Origin: Okeanomitos corallinicola TIOX110
GTDB taxonomy: Bacteria; Cyanobacteriota; Cyanobacteriia; Cyanobacteriales; Nostocaceae
DNA: 64,000 nucleotides
NCBI RefSeq assembly: GCF_038050375.1
Contig: NZ_CP150886.1
Coordinates: 3,575,318-3,639,317 of the forward strand
Reading direction: 5' to 3'
Shown here: positions 17,912 to 28,144 of the stretch, one piece after another
Numbering within the stretch: position 1 is the first letter of the stretch
Layout of the letters: every line of letters starts with the position of its first letter
The notes under the pieces: model-generated
Told to the model about the DNA's origin: nothing
What the model saw: only the letters and a program-made list of their open reading frames with translations
Databases searched by the model: none
Translations under genes and position numbers: made by a program

Positions 17912-19099
17912 ATGTTCAGTAGCAAACAGACCCCTAGTTTTGCTGATAGTCAAGAGTGCAATACTTACGCGTGGTTTTCTCAACGTGCTTGGGTGGAAAT
18001 TGATTTGGGGGCTTTGACTGATAATATCAAGCAGTTAGTTAAATTTTTAACTCCGCAGACTCAGTTAATGGCAGTGGTAAAAGCTGATGCTTATGGACAT
18101 GGATCTGTAACCGTTGCTAAAACTGTATTAGAAGCTGGGGCGAGTTGGTTAGGAGTGGCGACAGTTCCTGAAGGTATTCAATTAAGAGAAGAAGGGATAA
18201 AAGCCCCAATTTTGATTTTAGGTGCTACCCACACAGCAGAACAAATTCAGGCGATCGCCCAGTGGAAACTTGAACCAACACTGTGTAGCCCTAAACAAGC
18301 TTTAATATTTTCTGATACTCTAGAAGCCCTTGGTGATAATTCTTTCATCCCTGTACATATCAAATTAGATACAGGAATGTCACGGTTAGGAACTGATTGG
18401 CAAAAAGCAGGTGATTTTGTGCAATTAGTACAAGGACTACCCCATTTAAATATTGCCAGTATTTATTCTCACCTAGCTACCGCAGATAGTCCTGATCCGG
18501 CGATTATGCAAGAACAACAGAGAAGATTTACAGAGGCGATCGCCCAAATTCAAGCCAGAGGGATCAAAATTCCCAGTTTGCATTTAGCCAACTCCGCCGC
18601 TACCCTGGCAGATCCTAAATTACACTATGATATGGTGCGTGTAGGTTTAGCTATGTATGGTCTGTATCCTGCTACTCACTTGGAAAATAAAATTAAACTG
18701 CAACCAGTATTACAACTTAAAGCCAGAATTACCCATGTAAAAACTATTGCCAAAGGAACAGGGGTGAGTTATGGTCATCATTTTATTGCACCCAAAGAGA
18801 TGAGAATTGCCGTAGTTGGGATTGGTTATGCAGATGGAGTTCCCCGCAATCTTTCCAACCAAATGCAAGTTTTACTACGTAATCAGCCTGTCCCACAAAT
18901 CGGCGCCATTACCATGGATCAGTTAATGATAGATGTAACTTCCATACCCGACCTACAAGAAGGCGAAATTGTCACCTTATTGGGACAACAGGGGAAAGAA
19001 CAAATATCTGCAAATGATTGGGCTAATCAATTAAACACCATTGCCTGGGAAATTCTCTGTGGTTTCAAACATCGTCTCCCCCGTGTAGCCGTAATGTAA
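17912..19099 (+). CDS. alr: Alanine racemase
   Basis: Alr interconverts L- and D-alanine with PLP, supplying D-Ala for peptidoglycan. The PLP-lysine motif 'VVKADAYGHG' is near residue 54. 'LDTGMSRLG' and 'SNSAATL'-like 'HLANSAATLADP' are family motifs. The second catalytic Tyr lies in 'GTGVSYGHHF', and 'DGVPRNLSN' with 'ITMDQLMIDVT' complete the C-terminal beta domain. The length of 395 residues is normal with a slightly extended N-terminus. The ATG at 17912 is preceded by an AGGAG-type ribosome site ('ATAGGAGTGAAGTGCA'). It is monocistronic; a transposon remnant starts ~20 bp after its stop. Confidence 0.96.
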   Translation: MFSSKQTPSFADSQECNTYAWFSQRAWVEIDLGALTDNIKQLVKFLTPQTQLMAVVKADAYGHGSVTVAKTVLEAGASWLGVATVPEGIQLREEGIKAPILILGATHTAEQIQAIAQWKLEPTLCSPKQALIFSDTLEALGDNSFIPVHIKLDTGMSRLGTDWQKAGDFVQLVQGLPHLNIASIYSHLATADSPDPAIMQEQQRRFTEAIAQIQARGIKIPSLHLANSAATLADPKLHYDMVRVGLAMYGLYPATHLENKIKLQPVLQLKARITHVKTIAKGTGVSYGHHFIAPKEMRIAVVGIGYADGVPRNLSNQMQVLLRNQPVPQIGAITMDQLMIDVTSIPDLQEGEIVTLLGQQGKEQISANDWANQLNTIAWEILCGFKHRLPRVAVM

Positions 19100-19121
19100 A
19101 TAGGGGAGGAAGGATAACCGA

Positions 19122-19300
19122 TTGACATACCTCCTCGTCCTAAAGGAGCGAGGATTCCTTGACACTTCGCTGGGATGCGCCACAAGTGGTCTTACCGTCC
19201 CTCCATGTCCGTTTAGAGTCTCCCAATGCCCTATGGCGACTATACCTAAATTTTACCATAAAGCCGTCCTAGAAGGACGGGGCTTGTATCCCATTCTTTT
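19122..19300. mobile_element. Non-autonomous IS200/IS605-type remnant (no tnpA/tnpB)
   Basis: Two imperfect hairpins typical of IS200/IS605 ends bound ~150 bp without transposase coding. The left stem is CCTCGTCCT/AGGA-CGAGG (19133-19153) followed by GATTCC. The right stem is AAGCCGTCCT/AGGACGGGGCTT (19261-19285). The inner sequence resembles the conserved end region of TnpB-only elements, where the right-end hairpin is also part of the guide RNA. A short open frame here (19122-19346) is not a gene. The element lies between alr and tRNA-Leu. It resembles the palindrome-associated non-autonomous elements described in filamentous cyanobacteria. Confidence 0.65.
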
Positions 19301-19364
19301 GGTCAGGACTAAATATTATCTTGACATTCTAAATTTGCTGTGCTAAATTGGGATACTAATGAAT

Positions 19365-19446
19365 GCGGATGTGGCGAAATTGGCAGACGCGCTAGATTTA
19401 GGTTCTAGTTCCGAAAGGAGTGAAGGTTCAAGTCCTTTCATCCGCA
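19365..19446 (+). tRNA. tRNA-Leu (anticodon UAG)
   Basis: The acceptor stem GCGGATG pairs with CATCCGC, followed by discriminator A at 19446. The anticodon stem CTAGA/TCTAG encloses loop TTTAGGT, giving anticodon TAG. A long variable arm follows (class II tRNA) and 'GGTTCAAGTCC' is the T-arm. CCA is not encoded. It decodes CUA/CUN leucine codons. Confidence 0.95.
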
Positions 19447-19469
19447 CTAAAAACAAAATCAAAGTATCC

Positions 19470-19513
19470 TAGCTGGGTTGGAGATGTATAATCACTGTCC
19501 CAGCTAAATTTTT
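19470..19513 (+). terminator. Intrinsic terminator of tRNA-Leu
   Basis: TAGCTGGG (19470-19477) pairs perfectly with CCCAGCTA (19499-19506) and is followed by AATTTTT. The position, 24 bp after the tRNA, fits its terminator. The remaining ~375 bp to 19887 are AT-rich and should hold the promoter of the chemosensory operon; I see no other structure in it. Confidence 0.7.
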
Positions 19514-19887
19514 AGGCTATTTAAACCCACAGTAAATAAGCAGAAAACTAAATAACATTGTTTTCCCAGTTTTCACCTGCCATACTTTTCAGTATTTAAC
19601 AATATAGAATATAATTTCTTGTTAACATTTTCGGAGTAATTTTACAAAAATGCCTGATAATCACAATATGAGTAAGTTACTTAGTCAACTATCTATAAAC
19701 TGACTAAGATTTGATAATCTTTGATTAATACTGTTATTGTTAGGTATTCATAGAAGATATAAAACATCGTACTTTGTATTTATGATCACATAACCTGGAT
19801 GTTTTGTAAGTTGTAGTAATTGTGATGTATTTGTTATATAAATTCAAATCATCGGTTTTTTCATGTATCTAAAGTAAAAGCAAAATT

Positions 19888-20919
19888 ATGACAAGTTCTT
19901 TAGGTAACAATAGGTTATTTAACAAACTACATCCTTTATCTCTTTTAGCACAATTAAAAACTAAAAAAGTAACTGGATGTTTAAGTGTATATACTGATGT
20001 TTCTTCCTGGTCAATTTATTTAGAAGAAGGTAAATTAATTTATGCTACCTATTCAGATAAAGTCTTTGAACGTCTAGAAAGCCATTTACACCGATTAAAT
20101 CAGGAAATTCCTGCTTTTAACGATACAACCTATGAGCAGATGGGGTTGATATTGGGGGATAAAGATCATAGTCAACTGATACCTAATGCTGATTATCATG
20201 CTGTTTGCTGGCTTGTGAATCAAGAATATATTACCCCTACACAAGCAGGAACTTTGATAGAAGAAATAGTCAAAGAGGTTCTAGAATCGTTTATTTCTTT
20301 AAAAGCTGGTAACTATAAATTAAATGCTGATTATGGCTTAAATGAATTACAAAAGTTTTGTTATTTAGATTTGCAATTAATTGTAGAACAATGTCAGAAA
20401 CGGTTAGTTGAACGTCGAAATATTCCGGTGCAAAAAATATTAACCAGCACAGTTACAAATCAGAAAAAATCTCCACAAAAAGTAGACGATAGCACATTAA
20501 AGCAAAAATATACTGAAGACAATTCAAGTCAGGATTTATTGAGATTTCAAAAAACATCATATACAATTGCCTGTATTGATGATAGTCAAGCTGTTCTCAA
20601 TTCTATTCAACATTTTTTAGATGAAAAGATATTCTCAGTCGTCACAATTAACGATCCTATCAAAGCCTTAATGCAAATTATCAGAAGTAAACCAGACTTA
20701 ATTTTGTTAGATGTGGAAATGCCCAACTTAGATGGCTATGAGTTATGTTCTTTATTACGTAAACATTCAGGTTTTAAAAATATACCTATTATTATGGTGA
20801 CAAGTAGAAAAGGATTTGTAGATAAAGCAAAGGCAAAAATTGTGAGGTCATCTGGTTATTTAACTAAACCCTTTACCAGAACAGATTTACTAAAGATGGT
20901 ATCCAAACACATTGGTTAA
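19888..20919 (+). CDS. PatA/PixG-like response regulator (DUF4388 + receiver)
   Basis: A 343-residue cytoplasmic regulator. The N-terminal ~190 residues are the PATAN/DUF4388-type domain ('LLAQLKTKKVTGCLSVYTD', 'WSIYLEEGKLIYATY'). Residues ~225-343 form a CheY-like receiver: acidic pair in 'IACIDDSQAVL', phospho-acceptor Asp in 'LILLDVEMPNLDGYE', Thr/Ser in 'IIMVTSRK' and Lys in 'GYLTKPFTRTD'. Cyanobacterial relatives (PatA, PixG, HmpA types) link chemosensory arrays to pattern formation, phototaxis or pilus motors. It is the first gene of a four-gene operon; cheW starts 70 bp downstream. It is probably phosphorylated by the CheA encoded three genes on. Confidence 0.9.
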   Translation: MTSSLGNNRLFNKLHPLSLLAQLKTKKVTGCLSVYTDVSSWSIYLEEGKLIYATYSDKVFERLESHLHRLNQEIPAFNDTTYEQMGLILGDKDHSQLIPNADYHAVCWLVNQEYITPTQAGTLIEEIVKEVLESFISLKAGNYKLNADYGLNELQKFCYLDLQLIVEQCQKRLVERRNIPVQKILTSTVTNQKKSPQKVDDSTLKQKYTEDNSSQDLLRFQKTSYTIACIDDSQAVLNSIQHFLDEKIFSVVTINDPIKALMQIIRSKPDLILLDVEMPNLDGYELCSLLRKHSGFKNIPIIMVTSRKGFVDKAKAKIVRSSGYLTKPFTRTDLLKMVSKHIG

Positions 20920-20989
20920 ATTCTAAAATTTTAAATCCTATCCATTTTAAATTTAATAAATTGCTGTTTCAAAATCTTGCATTTAAACC

Positions 20990-21487
20990 ATGACTAGTTC
21001 TCAATTGAAATTTAATTCTCAAGTCAGCAACAATGTTTCAGAACATAGCTATCTTCAGTTTCAAATCAATCAACAAACTACTGCTGTATTATCAATTACT
21101 CATATCCAAGAAGCAATTATTGTACCGATTGGATCTGTCACATCCATGCCTAATATGCCACCTTATGTATTAGGATTAATGAATTGGCGTAGTCGGATTA
21201 TTTGGGTAATCAATATGCCCAAATTATTCAATTTAGAAGGATTAGAATATCATCATAGACACTACAATATTATCGTGATTAAAGTAGAGTCCAATCTATT
21301 AGGTTTAGTAGTACAAGAAATTAAAGGTACAACTAAATTAATGACAGATGACATTCATTCTCCTATCGGACAAGTAGCAGCTAGTTTAGTACCTTATTTA
21401 TCTGGATGTGTAGAACAAAAAGAAGAAACATTATTGGTGTTAGATGCAAGCAATATTGTTAATTATGCTCATTCTGTGAATGATTAA
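20990..21487 (+). CDS. CheW-like coupling protein
   Basis: A 165-residue CheW domain protein that bridges the chemoreceptor and the CheA kinase. 'FQINQQTTAVLSITHIQEAI' opens the fold; 'SMPNMPPYVLGLMNWRSRII' is the CheW hallmark (the usual 'GxINLRG' as 'GLMNWRS'); 'LLVLDASNIV' ends it. In the Pix and Pil systems the equivalent is PixI/PilI. It lies between the PatA-like regulator and the MCP in one operon. The first ~25 residues are poorly conserved. There are no membrane segments. Confidence 0.9.
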   Translation: MTSSQLKFNSQVSNNVSEHSYLQFQINQQTTAVLSITHIQEAIIVPIGSVTSMPNMPPYVLGLMNWRSRIIWVINMPKLFNLEGLEYHHRHYNIIVIKVESNLLGLVVQEIKGTTKLMTDDIHSPIGQVAASLVPYLSGCVEQKEETLLVLDASNIVNYAHSVND

Positions 21488-21546
21488 GTAACAAATTAAA
21501 TAGCAAACAAATTTTAATAGCAGTTAAGTTTTAGAGGTGTTTATTT

Positions 21547-23775
21547 ATGTCAAATAAAAACGATACTACCTATCAAAATCAGGATAACAATAAAACATTT
21601 ATCCAAAAATCATCATCAGTTAGTGATCAGCAGCAAGAAGTAGTTAAAGATAAAGAGTCTCAGGATCAAAAAGATAAGAACTATTTGCAGAAGAATTTAA
21701 TTAAACATTTCCGACAACTAAAATTTCACACCAAAGGAATATTAGTTTCTGTAGCTATCGGGACAGTGCCGATATTAGGACTGGGAATGATTAGTTATCA
21801 TTTTGGTAGTAAATTGATTAGTAACCAGGTGATCAAAACCCAAGAAAGTCAAGCTGTTAGCTTAGGTGATGTTATTAAAAGATTTATGTTAGCCAGATAT
21901 GGTGACATTCAAATTCTTGCCAAACTACCATTTTTAACTAATCCTCAAGTTGCTCAAAGTACAACACTGGCAGAAAAAACCGCACTACTAAATCAGTTTG
22001 TTAAAACTTACAAAGGCTATGATCACGTAGCAGTATTTAATTTGAATGGTAATATTATTTTGCAGTCACAAGGAGGAATTAGTAATCAAGAAAAAAATCT
22101 CAAGTATTTTCAAGAAGTTTTACAAAAAAATGCTCCAGTAATTAGTCAACCAGAAGTATTAAACAATAATGCTGTAGTGATTTATGTAGCTGCACCTGTG
22201 AAAGAAGTGGTTACAGGAAAAACTGTTGCTATCGTTAGAACTCGTGTATCTATGCAAATGCTCATGGAGTATATCAACAGTTCCGTAGACGATAGAAATG
22301 ACTATTATTTAGTTGATCCTCAAGGTAAGTTTTTTCTCAGTCCACAGCAGAATTTACTAGCTCAAGCAGCTACAGTAATATATCCTGGTTTAGCTAATTT
22401 GGTAAATCAGAAAGATGTTAATAAGTTAAAAAAAGTTGAAACAATTTATCAAAGTCCACAGTTAGTGACTTATTTATCGTTACAGAAATTGGCAGATTTA
22501 CCAGATTTAAACTGGAAATTGATTTTAGCGAAAGATAGGGTGACAGCTTTTCAACCACAGAAACAATTTTTAAAGCTAGTTGCTAATGTGTCAGCTTCAC
22601 TAGCATTATTAATGACATTGCTTGTAGTTTGGTTAAGCAAAAGTATCACCAAGGAAAATACATTAGCTACGACTCAAGTAGAACCTTTGCAAGCAGGAGA
22701 AATCAAAGATACTGGCGAATATCAAAAAGAGGATATTCAAGTTAATCAAATATCTAAAATTGAGCAACAATGGCAAGAAAAAGATAATTTACATTCACAG
22801 ATTTTAGATTTAATTAACCAGATAGAACAAGCTACTCATGGTGATTTAACAGTACAAGTAGAGGTGAGAGATGGAGAAATTGGTAATGTTGCCAAGTTGT
22901 TTAATTCTATTTTAGAAAGACTGCGATATATTGTGAGTCAAATTAAGGATAATACTAGAGAAATCAATAGAGGCATTGACAATAAAAAAGATGCAATTAA
23001 TGATGTAAAAGCGGCTGGAGATGCACAAATTGATAAAATTAATAATACCTTAGCTACTGTCACAAAGATGACTAACTTGCTGGCAAATTTAGCCAAAGAA
23101 GCTGAAACAATTACTACTGTAACCAATCAATTCCACTATACCACTAATCAAAGTGGAGAAGCTATGGATTTGACGGTAGAAAATATTTTATCTTGGCAAC
23201 AAACGGTAGATAATACAGCTAATAAAATTAAACAGTTGGGAGAATATTCTCAACAAATATCTCGCGTTGTTTCTTTGATTAATCAGATTGCGATTCAGAC
23301 CAATCTATTAGCAATAAATGCAGGAATTGAAGCTGCACGTGCAGGAGAAGAAGGTCAAGGTTTTGCTGTGGTTGCTGAAGAAGTAGGGGAGTTAGCAGCA
23401 CGAAGTACAGCAGCAGTTCAGGAACTGGAACAAATCGTTGAAAAAATGAAAGGAGACACAACAGAAGTTGTACAAGCGATGGAAATAGGTGCAAATCATT
23501 TAGTTGAGGGGAAACAGGTTATTGTTAATGCCAAGCAGAGTTTGCATGAAGTTGTGGATATATCTGCAAAAATAGAGACTTTTGTTAATTCGATTTCTAC
23601 TACTTCTATATCTCAAGTGGAAACATCACATTTAATTAATCAATTGTTAGCAGAAATTGCGACTATTTCTCAAAATAATAGGGATTATTATCAGCAAATT
23701 TCTGATTGTTTACAAAACACTGCGGATATTTCCCAGCAGTTAGAAAGTAAAGTTGCCAACTGGAATGTCAATTAA
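21547..23775 (+). CDS. Methyl-accepting chemotaxis protein with Cache-type sensor
   Basis: A 742-residue transmembrane chemoreceptor. About 65 charged cytoplasmic residues precede TM1 (~residues 70-92). A periplasmic double-Cache-like domain follows ('[20 protein letters not shown]', '[15 protein letters not shown]') and TM2 ends near residue 365. A HAMP region ('[17 protein letters not shown]') leads to the signalling hairpin with the near-invariant tip '[19 protein letters not shown]'. It lacks the GAF phytochrome domains of PixJ, so a small ligand rather than light is the likelier signal. No CheR or CheB is nearby, as is usual in cyanobacterial arrays. RBS 'AGAGGTG' precedes ATG 21547. Confidence 0.93.
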   Translation: MSNKNDTTYQNQDNNKTFIQKSSSVSDQQQEVVKDKESQDQKDKNYLQKNLIKHFRQLKFHTKGILVSVAIGTVPILGLGMISYHFGSKLISNQVIKTQESQAVSLGDVIKRFMLARYGDIQILAKLPFLTNPQVAQSTTLAEKTALLNQFVKTYKGYDHVAVFNLNGNIILQSQGGISNQEKNLKYFQEVLQKNAPVISQPEVLNNNAVVIYVAAPVKEVVTGKTVAIVRTRVSMQMLMEYINSSVDDRNDYYLVDPQGKFFLSPQQNLLAQAATVIYPGLANLVNQKDVNKLKKVETIYQSPQLVTYLSLQKLADLPDLNWKLILAKDRVTAFQPQKQFLKLVANVSASLALLMTLLVVWLSKSITKENTLATTQVEPLQAGEIKDTGEYQKEDIQVNQISKIEQQWQEKDNLHSQILDLINQIEQATHGDLTVQVEVRDGEIGNVAKLFNSILERLRYIVSQIKDNTREINRGIDNKKDAINDVKAAGDAQIDKINNTLATVTKMTNLLANLAKEAETITTVTNQFHYTTNQSGEAMDLTVENILSWQQTVDNTANKIKQLGEYSQQISRVVSLINQIAIQTNLLAINAGIEAARAGEEGQGFAVVAEEVGELAARSTAAVQELEQIVEKMKGDTTEVVQAMEIGANHLVEGKQVIVNAKQSLHEVVDISAKIETFVNSISTTSISQVETSHLINQLLAEIATISQNNRDYYQQISDCLQNTADISQQLESKVANWNVN

Positions 23776-23842
23776 TAAATTAGTTTTTGAGTTGATTTTT
23801 TAAATGTTCAACACTTAATAAATAGATAAGGGATGATAATTT

Positions 23843-26818
23843 ATGACTAGTGATAAAGAGTTAGAAATTCAGATGCAGTTTCTGGAGGAATCAACTGATT
23901 ATTTGAATACCCTGGAAAGTATATTATTAGAAATTGATCCTAGTCAGCATCTGGATTTAGATAAGATTAATGCTGCTATGCGAGCCGCACATTCTATTAA
24001 GGGTGGTGCAGCGATGATGGGCTTTAAGGTTTTAAGTAATTTAGCTCATCGGTTAGAGGATTATTTTAAGGTTATTAAAACTCGCAAAAATTCTCTAAAA
24101 ATTGATACGCATTTACAGAGTTTATTATTATCTGGAGTTGATTGGTTAAGACAAATTGTAGATTTATTGGCAGAAAGAAAATCTCTTGATGAAAAGTGGT
24201 TACAAACTTTTTGTTATCCTATTTTTGAGGAACTGCATCAGCATTTAGGTGATCCTTCTCCAGAGGATATTACAACAATGCTATCACCGGAAGATGGACA
24301 AGATATTATTCCTTTACTGTTTGAAACGGAGGTGGAGGAATGTTTACAACATTTAGAATCTTTGTTAACCAATAGTTCTACAACTGAGTTAAAAACAGCA
24401 TTAGGAGTGATGGCTGGAGAGTTGGCTGGGTTGGGAGAAATGTTACAATTACCTAGTTTTATCCAACTTTGTGATTCAGTCACTCAATGTTTAGAAACAC
24501 AACCAGAACGCTGTGTAGAAATTACTCAATTAGCATTAGCAGCTTGGAGGCGATCGCAAGCTTTAGTATTAACAAATCAAAGAAATAGATTACCAACAGA
24601 AATAGAATTAGGAGAAACTGTTGTTCATCAAAATCCTGCACAAGTTAATACTCAAATTACAGTAGAAACTCAGGAAAATAACTTGATAGCGGATGAGTTA
24701 ATTCCTGATTTAGAATCTTTAGAAATAGAATTACCACCAGAAATTAATGCGGTAGAATTTCCTGATCCTAATATTGCTTTTACGCCGGAAATCACTACCC
24801 TTGATTATCAACACATTGAGCGAAAAATTGATGTTTCTAATATTTCTAAAGATAAGGATATTCATGAGAATACAGTCCGAGTTCCTAGTAAACAATTAGA
24901 AGAAATTAATGATTTATTTGGAGAGATTATTATTCAACGGAATGGTTTAAATTCCCAATTAGAAAAATTAAGAAAACTGGTTTTGGGACTGAGTCAAAGA
25001 GTACAAACCCTAAATCAAGAAAATCAAGAAGTTAGATCAGGTTATGAAAAAATTATCAATCAAATCATGTCTTCTGAGTTATTCACATCAGCAGGGCAAA
25101 AACAAGTATCTGAAGTAAATAATTTAGAAATAGATTTAGAACGTTATCAAAAATTAAATCTGCTATCTCAAGATGTGATGGAAACTATTGTGCAGGTAGC
25201 AGAAGTAGTTAGTGATATTCAAATTAGTGTTGATGACACCGATCAAATTGCCAGGAACTTTAATAAAACCTCTAAACAAGTACAGAGGAAACTAACACAA
25301 GTAAGAATGCGTCCTTTATCTGATTTAGTAGAGCGTTTCCCTAGAGCAATTCGTGACTTAAATGTTGAGTATGGTAAAAATGTACAGTTAAAAATAGAAG
25401 GTGGAAAAACATTAATTGAACGCAGTATTTTAGAGGCTTTGAATGAGCCATTAATGCACTTATTAAGGAATGCTTTCGATCATGGTATTGAAGATCCAGC
25501 AACTCGTCGTAAATTAGGAAAATCGGAACAAGGATTGATAGAAATTAAAGGATTTCATCGCAGCGATCGCACAATAGTGACTATCAGTGATGATGGCAAA
25601 GGAATTTCCTTAGAAAAAATTCGTCACCGCGCCGTTAGCATGGGTTTAGACACCGCATTAATAGCCGCTGCTAGTGAAGAAGAATTATTATCATTAATAT
25701 TTGAGCCAGGTTTTACCACCTCTGAACGAGTGACAGCCTTATCTGGTCGGGGTGTGGGTATGGATGTAGTTCGCAATAATCTACAATTAGTCAGAGGTGA
25801 CGTTAAGGTTGATACACAATCAGGAATTGGGACAACTTTTATTTTATCAGTGCCATTTACATTGTCTGTAGCGCGAGTTTTATTAATAGAAAGTGACATA
25901 GGTAGCGGTTTACATAATCGCATGGTTTTGGCATTTCCTACAGATGTAGTTTTGGAAATATTTTTATTAGCAGATGATCAAGTTTTCTCAATGGATGGAG
26001 GAGAATTTATTAAATGGAAAGATACAATGTTACCTTTAATGCGCTTGGGTAATTATTTTGAATTTAACTCTTCTCACTATAATCATTTAGAAATAGAAAG
26101 TACCACAAAAATTAATGCTAGTAGTGTGTTAATCATTAAAAATGATCATCAACAAATAGCTGTACAAATAGATCGTTGTTGGGGTGAACAAGAAGTTGCT
26201 ATTCGTCAAGTAGAAGGAAATATACCTTTACCTGATGGTTTTAGCAACTGTACAATGTTGGGTGATGGTAGAGTAGTACCTTTAGTAAATACTAATGAAT
26301 TAGTATCTTGGGCAACAAATAATCAACGTCCTCATAAAACAAATAAATTACCAAAAACTAAATTAAAAACGGCTTTTCTGAAACCACAAAAAGCTAGACC
26401 TGTGACAAGACGAAATCATAAAAAAGGGATAATTTTAATTGTTGATGACTCCATAAATGTGCGGCGTTATTTAGCTTTAACTTTGGAAAAAGGAGGTTAT
26501 CAAGTAGAACAGGCTAAAGATGGTCAAGATGCTTGGGAAAAACTAGAAAGTGGTTTGCAGGTACAAGCTGTGATTTGTGACATTGAAATGCCAAGATTAG
26601 ATGGTTATAGCTTTTTAGAAAGAGTAAAATCTCACACTGATTTAAAAAGTATTCCTGTGGCTATGTTGACCTCTCGTAGTAGTAATAAACATCGGCAACT
26701 AGCAATGCAATTAGGAGCTAGAGCTTATTTTTCTAAACCTTATAATGAACAAGATTTATTAAGAACCTTGGAAGAGATAATTTTTCAAATTTCCGAGACA
26801 CAAGCTAATAATAATTGA
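23843..26818 (+). CDS. Hybrid chemotaxis histidine kinase CheA with C-terminal receiver
   Basis: A 991-residue kinase. The HPt domain holds the phosphorylated His in 'RAAHSIKGGAAMMG' (~residue 50). A second helical HPt-like region without an obvious His (~150-240) follows. Next come the dimerisation region, the ATPase domain ('LMHLLRNAFDHGIEDP' N-box, 'ISDDGKGIS' G1, 'GRGVGMDVV' G2) and the CheW-like P5 domain. The end is a receiver with Asp in 'AVICDIEMPRLDGYS' and Lys in 'AYFSKPYNEQD'. This is the PixL/PilL/HmpE type. No stand-alone CheY lies in the operon, so output probably runs through the PatA-like receiver. The kinase motifs are all intact. Confidence 0.95.
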   Translation: MTSDKELEIQMQFLEESTDYLNTLESILLEIDPSQHLDLDKINAAMRAAHSIKGGAAMMGFKVLSNLAHRLEDYFKVIKTRKNSLKIDTHLQSLLLSGVDWLRQIVDLLAERKSLDEKWLQTFCYPIFEELHQHLGDPSPEDITTMLSPEDGQDIIPLLFETEVEECLQHLESLLTNSSTTELKTALGVMAGELAGLGEMLQLPSFIQLCDSVTQCLETQPERCVEITQLALAAWRRSQALVLTNQRNRLPTEIELGETVVHQNPAQVNTQITVETQENNLIADELIPDLESLEIELPPEINAVEFPDPNIAFTPEITTLDYQHIERKIDVSNISKDKDIHENTVRVPSKQLEEINDLFGEIIIQRNGLNSQLEKLRKLVLGLSQRVQTLNQENQEVRSGYEKIINQIMSSELFTSAGQKQVSEVNNLEIDLERYQKLNLLSQDVMETIVQVAEVVSDIQISVDDTDQIARNFNKTSKQVQRKLTQVRMRPLSDLVERFPRAIRDLNVEYGKNVQLKIEGGKTLIERSILEALNEPLMHLLRNAFDHGIEDPATRRKLGKSEQGLIEIKGFHRSDRTIVTISDDGKGISLEKIRHRAVSMGLDTALIAAASEEELLSLIFEPGFTTSERVTALSGRGVGMDVVRNNLQLVRGDVKVDTQSGIGTTFILSVPFTLSVARVLLIESDIGSGLHNRMVLAFPTDVVLEIFLLADDQVFSMDGGEFIKWKDTMLPLMRLGNYFEFNSSHYNHLEIESTTKINASSVLIIKNDHQQIAVQIDRCWGEQEVAIRQVEGNIPLPDGFSNCTMLGDGRVVPLVNTNELVSWATNNQRPHKTNKLPKTKLKTAFLKPQKARPVTRRNHKKGIILIVDDSINVRRYLALTLEKGGYQVEQAKDGQDAWEKLESGLQVQAVICDIEMPRLDGYSFLERVKSHTDLKSIPVAMLTSRSSNKHRQLAMQLGARAYFSKPYNEQDLLRTLEEIIFQISETQANNN

Positions 26819-26928
26819 ATGAATAAACTGGGAATTGAGATAGCTTATTTGGTTTATTCATGATACGAGTTTATAAGTGAACGTTGTTTAAGCTACAATA
26901 TCAAAACACTGATAATATAGACCGAAAA

Positions 26929-28077
26929 ATGAAAGAGATAAACTCTATTATTAAAACATTTTTAGACAATCAGCACAACAACAAAAAATTATTTTTAGCA
27001 ACTGTTGTCAATGTTCAAGGTTCTACTTACCGTCAACCTGGTGCGCGGATGCTGATGACAACATCAGGTGAGATAGTAGGAACTATCAGCGGTGGTTGTT
27101 TAGAAAATGATGTAATTGAGCATACCCGCTTAATGACAGATAAAAAAGCAAAAGTAATTACCTATGACACCAATGCAGAAGAAGATATTATTTGGGGTTT
27201 TGGGTTGGGTTGTAATGGTGTTGTAGATATTTTAATTGAGTCCTTAGAAAAGGAGAATTCAGTTAATCCTTTAAAGTTTATTCATCAATGTTTATCCGCA
27301 CAAAAATCAGGAATTATTGCTACTATTTTTAGTGTTACTGGTAATATTGATGTGCAATTGGGAGCGTGTTTAACACTCAATTCAGATGATTTTGTAAATA
27401 GTAATATTCCTGAATCTAGTTTACAACAAGCATTAATTAAAGATAGCAAAGCAGCTTTAGAAAATCAACATTCAAGTTTTCATAAATATCAACTTCCTTT
27501 AGGGGAAGTTAACGTTTTTATTGAATTTATTCAACCACCACCAAACTTAATGATTTTTGGTGCTGGCCGTGATGCTGTTCCAGTTATGAACTTTGCCAAA
27601 GCATTAGGATGGAAAGTTACTATTTTTGATTGTCGCGCTTTAGAAGTAACTCAAGAACGTTTTATCAGTGCGGATAAAGTCATTCTCACCCGTCGAGAGA
27701 TTTTACATCAACAGGTATCTGTCAATGAAAATTCTATTGCTGTGGTAATGACTCATAATTATTTTGATGATTTAGCAGTTCTCAAACTTTTGATCCCATC
27801 TCATATTAAATATTTGGGTTGTTTAGGTTCTAAAAAGCGTACCGCTAGATTACTAACTGATTTACAGTCAGATGTGGGAGAATTGACATCCAAGCAATTA
27901 GAAAAATTCTATGCTCCCGTCGGTTTAGATATTGGTGCAGATACACCGGAAACAATAGCTTTATCTATAGTTGCGGAAATTCAAGCTGTACTTAAAAATC
28001 GGGATGGTGGGTTTTTAAAAAATCGCACAAAACCAATTAATCAAAGAAATGAAATCCAGGAGGTAAAAATTAAATAA
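26929..28077 (+). CDS. XdhC-family molybdenum cofactor insertion protein
   Basis: XdhC proteins bind molybdenum cofactor, aid its sulfuration and insert it into xanthine-dehydrogenase-type enzymes. The N-terminal XdhC_CoxI part has 'TVVNVQGSTYRQPGARMLM', 'GTISGGCLENDV' and 'DILIESL'. The C-terminal Rossmann part has 'LMIFGAGRDAVPVMNFAKAL', 'VVMTHNYFDDLAVLK' and 'KYLGCLGSKKRT', ending in 'PVGLDIGADTPETIALSI'. ATG 26929 restores the normal N-terminus; a TTG at 26884 would add 15 residues. It is followed by a MocA-like gene after a small repeat. No molybdenum hydroxylase gene is visible in the window. Confidence 0.9.
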   Translation: MKEINSIIKTFLDNQHNNKKLFLATVVNVQGSTYRQPGARMLMTTSGEIVGTISGGCLENDVIEHTRLMTDKKAKVITYDTNAEEDIIWGFGLGCNGVVDILIESLEKENSVNPLKFIHQCLSAQKSGIIATIFSVTGNIDVQLGACLTLNSDDFVNSNIPESSLQQALIKDSKAALENQHSSFHKYQLPLGEVNVFIEFIQPPPNLMIFGAGRDAVPVMNFAKALGWKVTIFDCRALEVTQERFISADKVILTRREILHQQVSVNENSIAVVMTHNYFDDLAVLKLLIPSHIKYLGCLGSKKRTARLLTDLQSDVGELTSKQLEKFYAPVGLDIGADTPETIALSIVAEIQAVLKNRDGGFLKNRTKPINQRNEIQEVKIK

Positions 28078-28085
28078 AAGTAATT

Positions 28086-28116
28086 GTAGGGTGAGTTAGC
28101 GATAGCGTAACGCACC
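28086..28116. repeat. 31-bp dispersed repeat copy
   Basis: This unit, between xdhC and the mocA-like gene, is the reverse complement of 750-780 with one mismatch in 31. It contains the imperfect palindrome TTAGCGATAGCGTAA. It is an interspersed element of the genome rather than a gene-specific site. Confidence 0.75.
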
Positions 28117-28144
28117 AAATCTTGAATATCTAATGATTGTAAAT

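Noticed and set aside
19122-19346. 74-codon frame after alr
   Set aside because: It is the read-through of an IS200/IS605 remnant's structured ends, not a protein gene.
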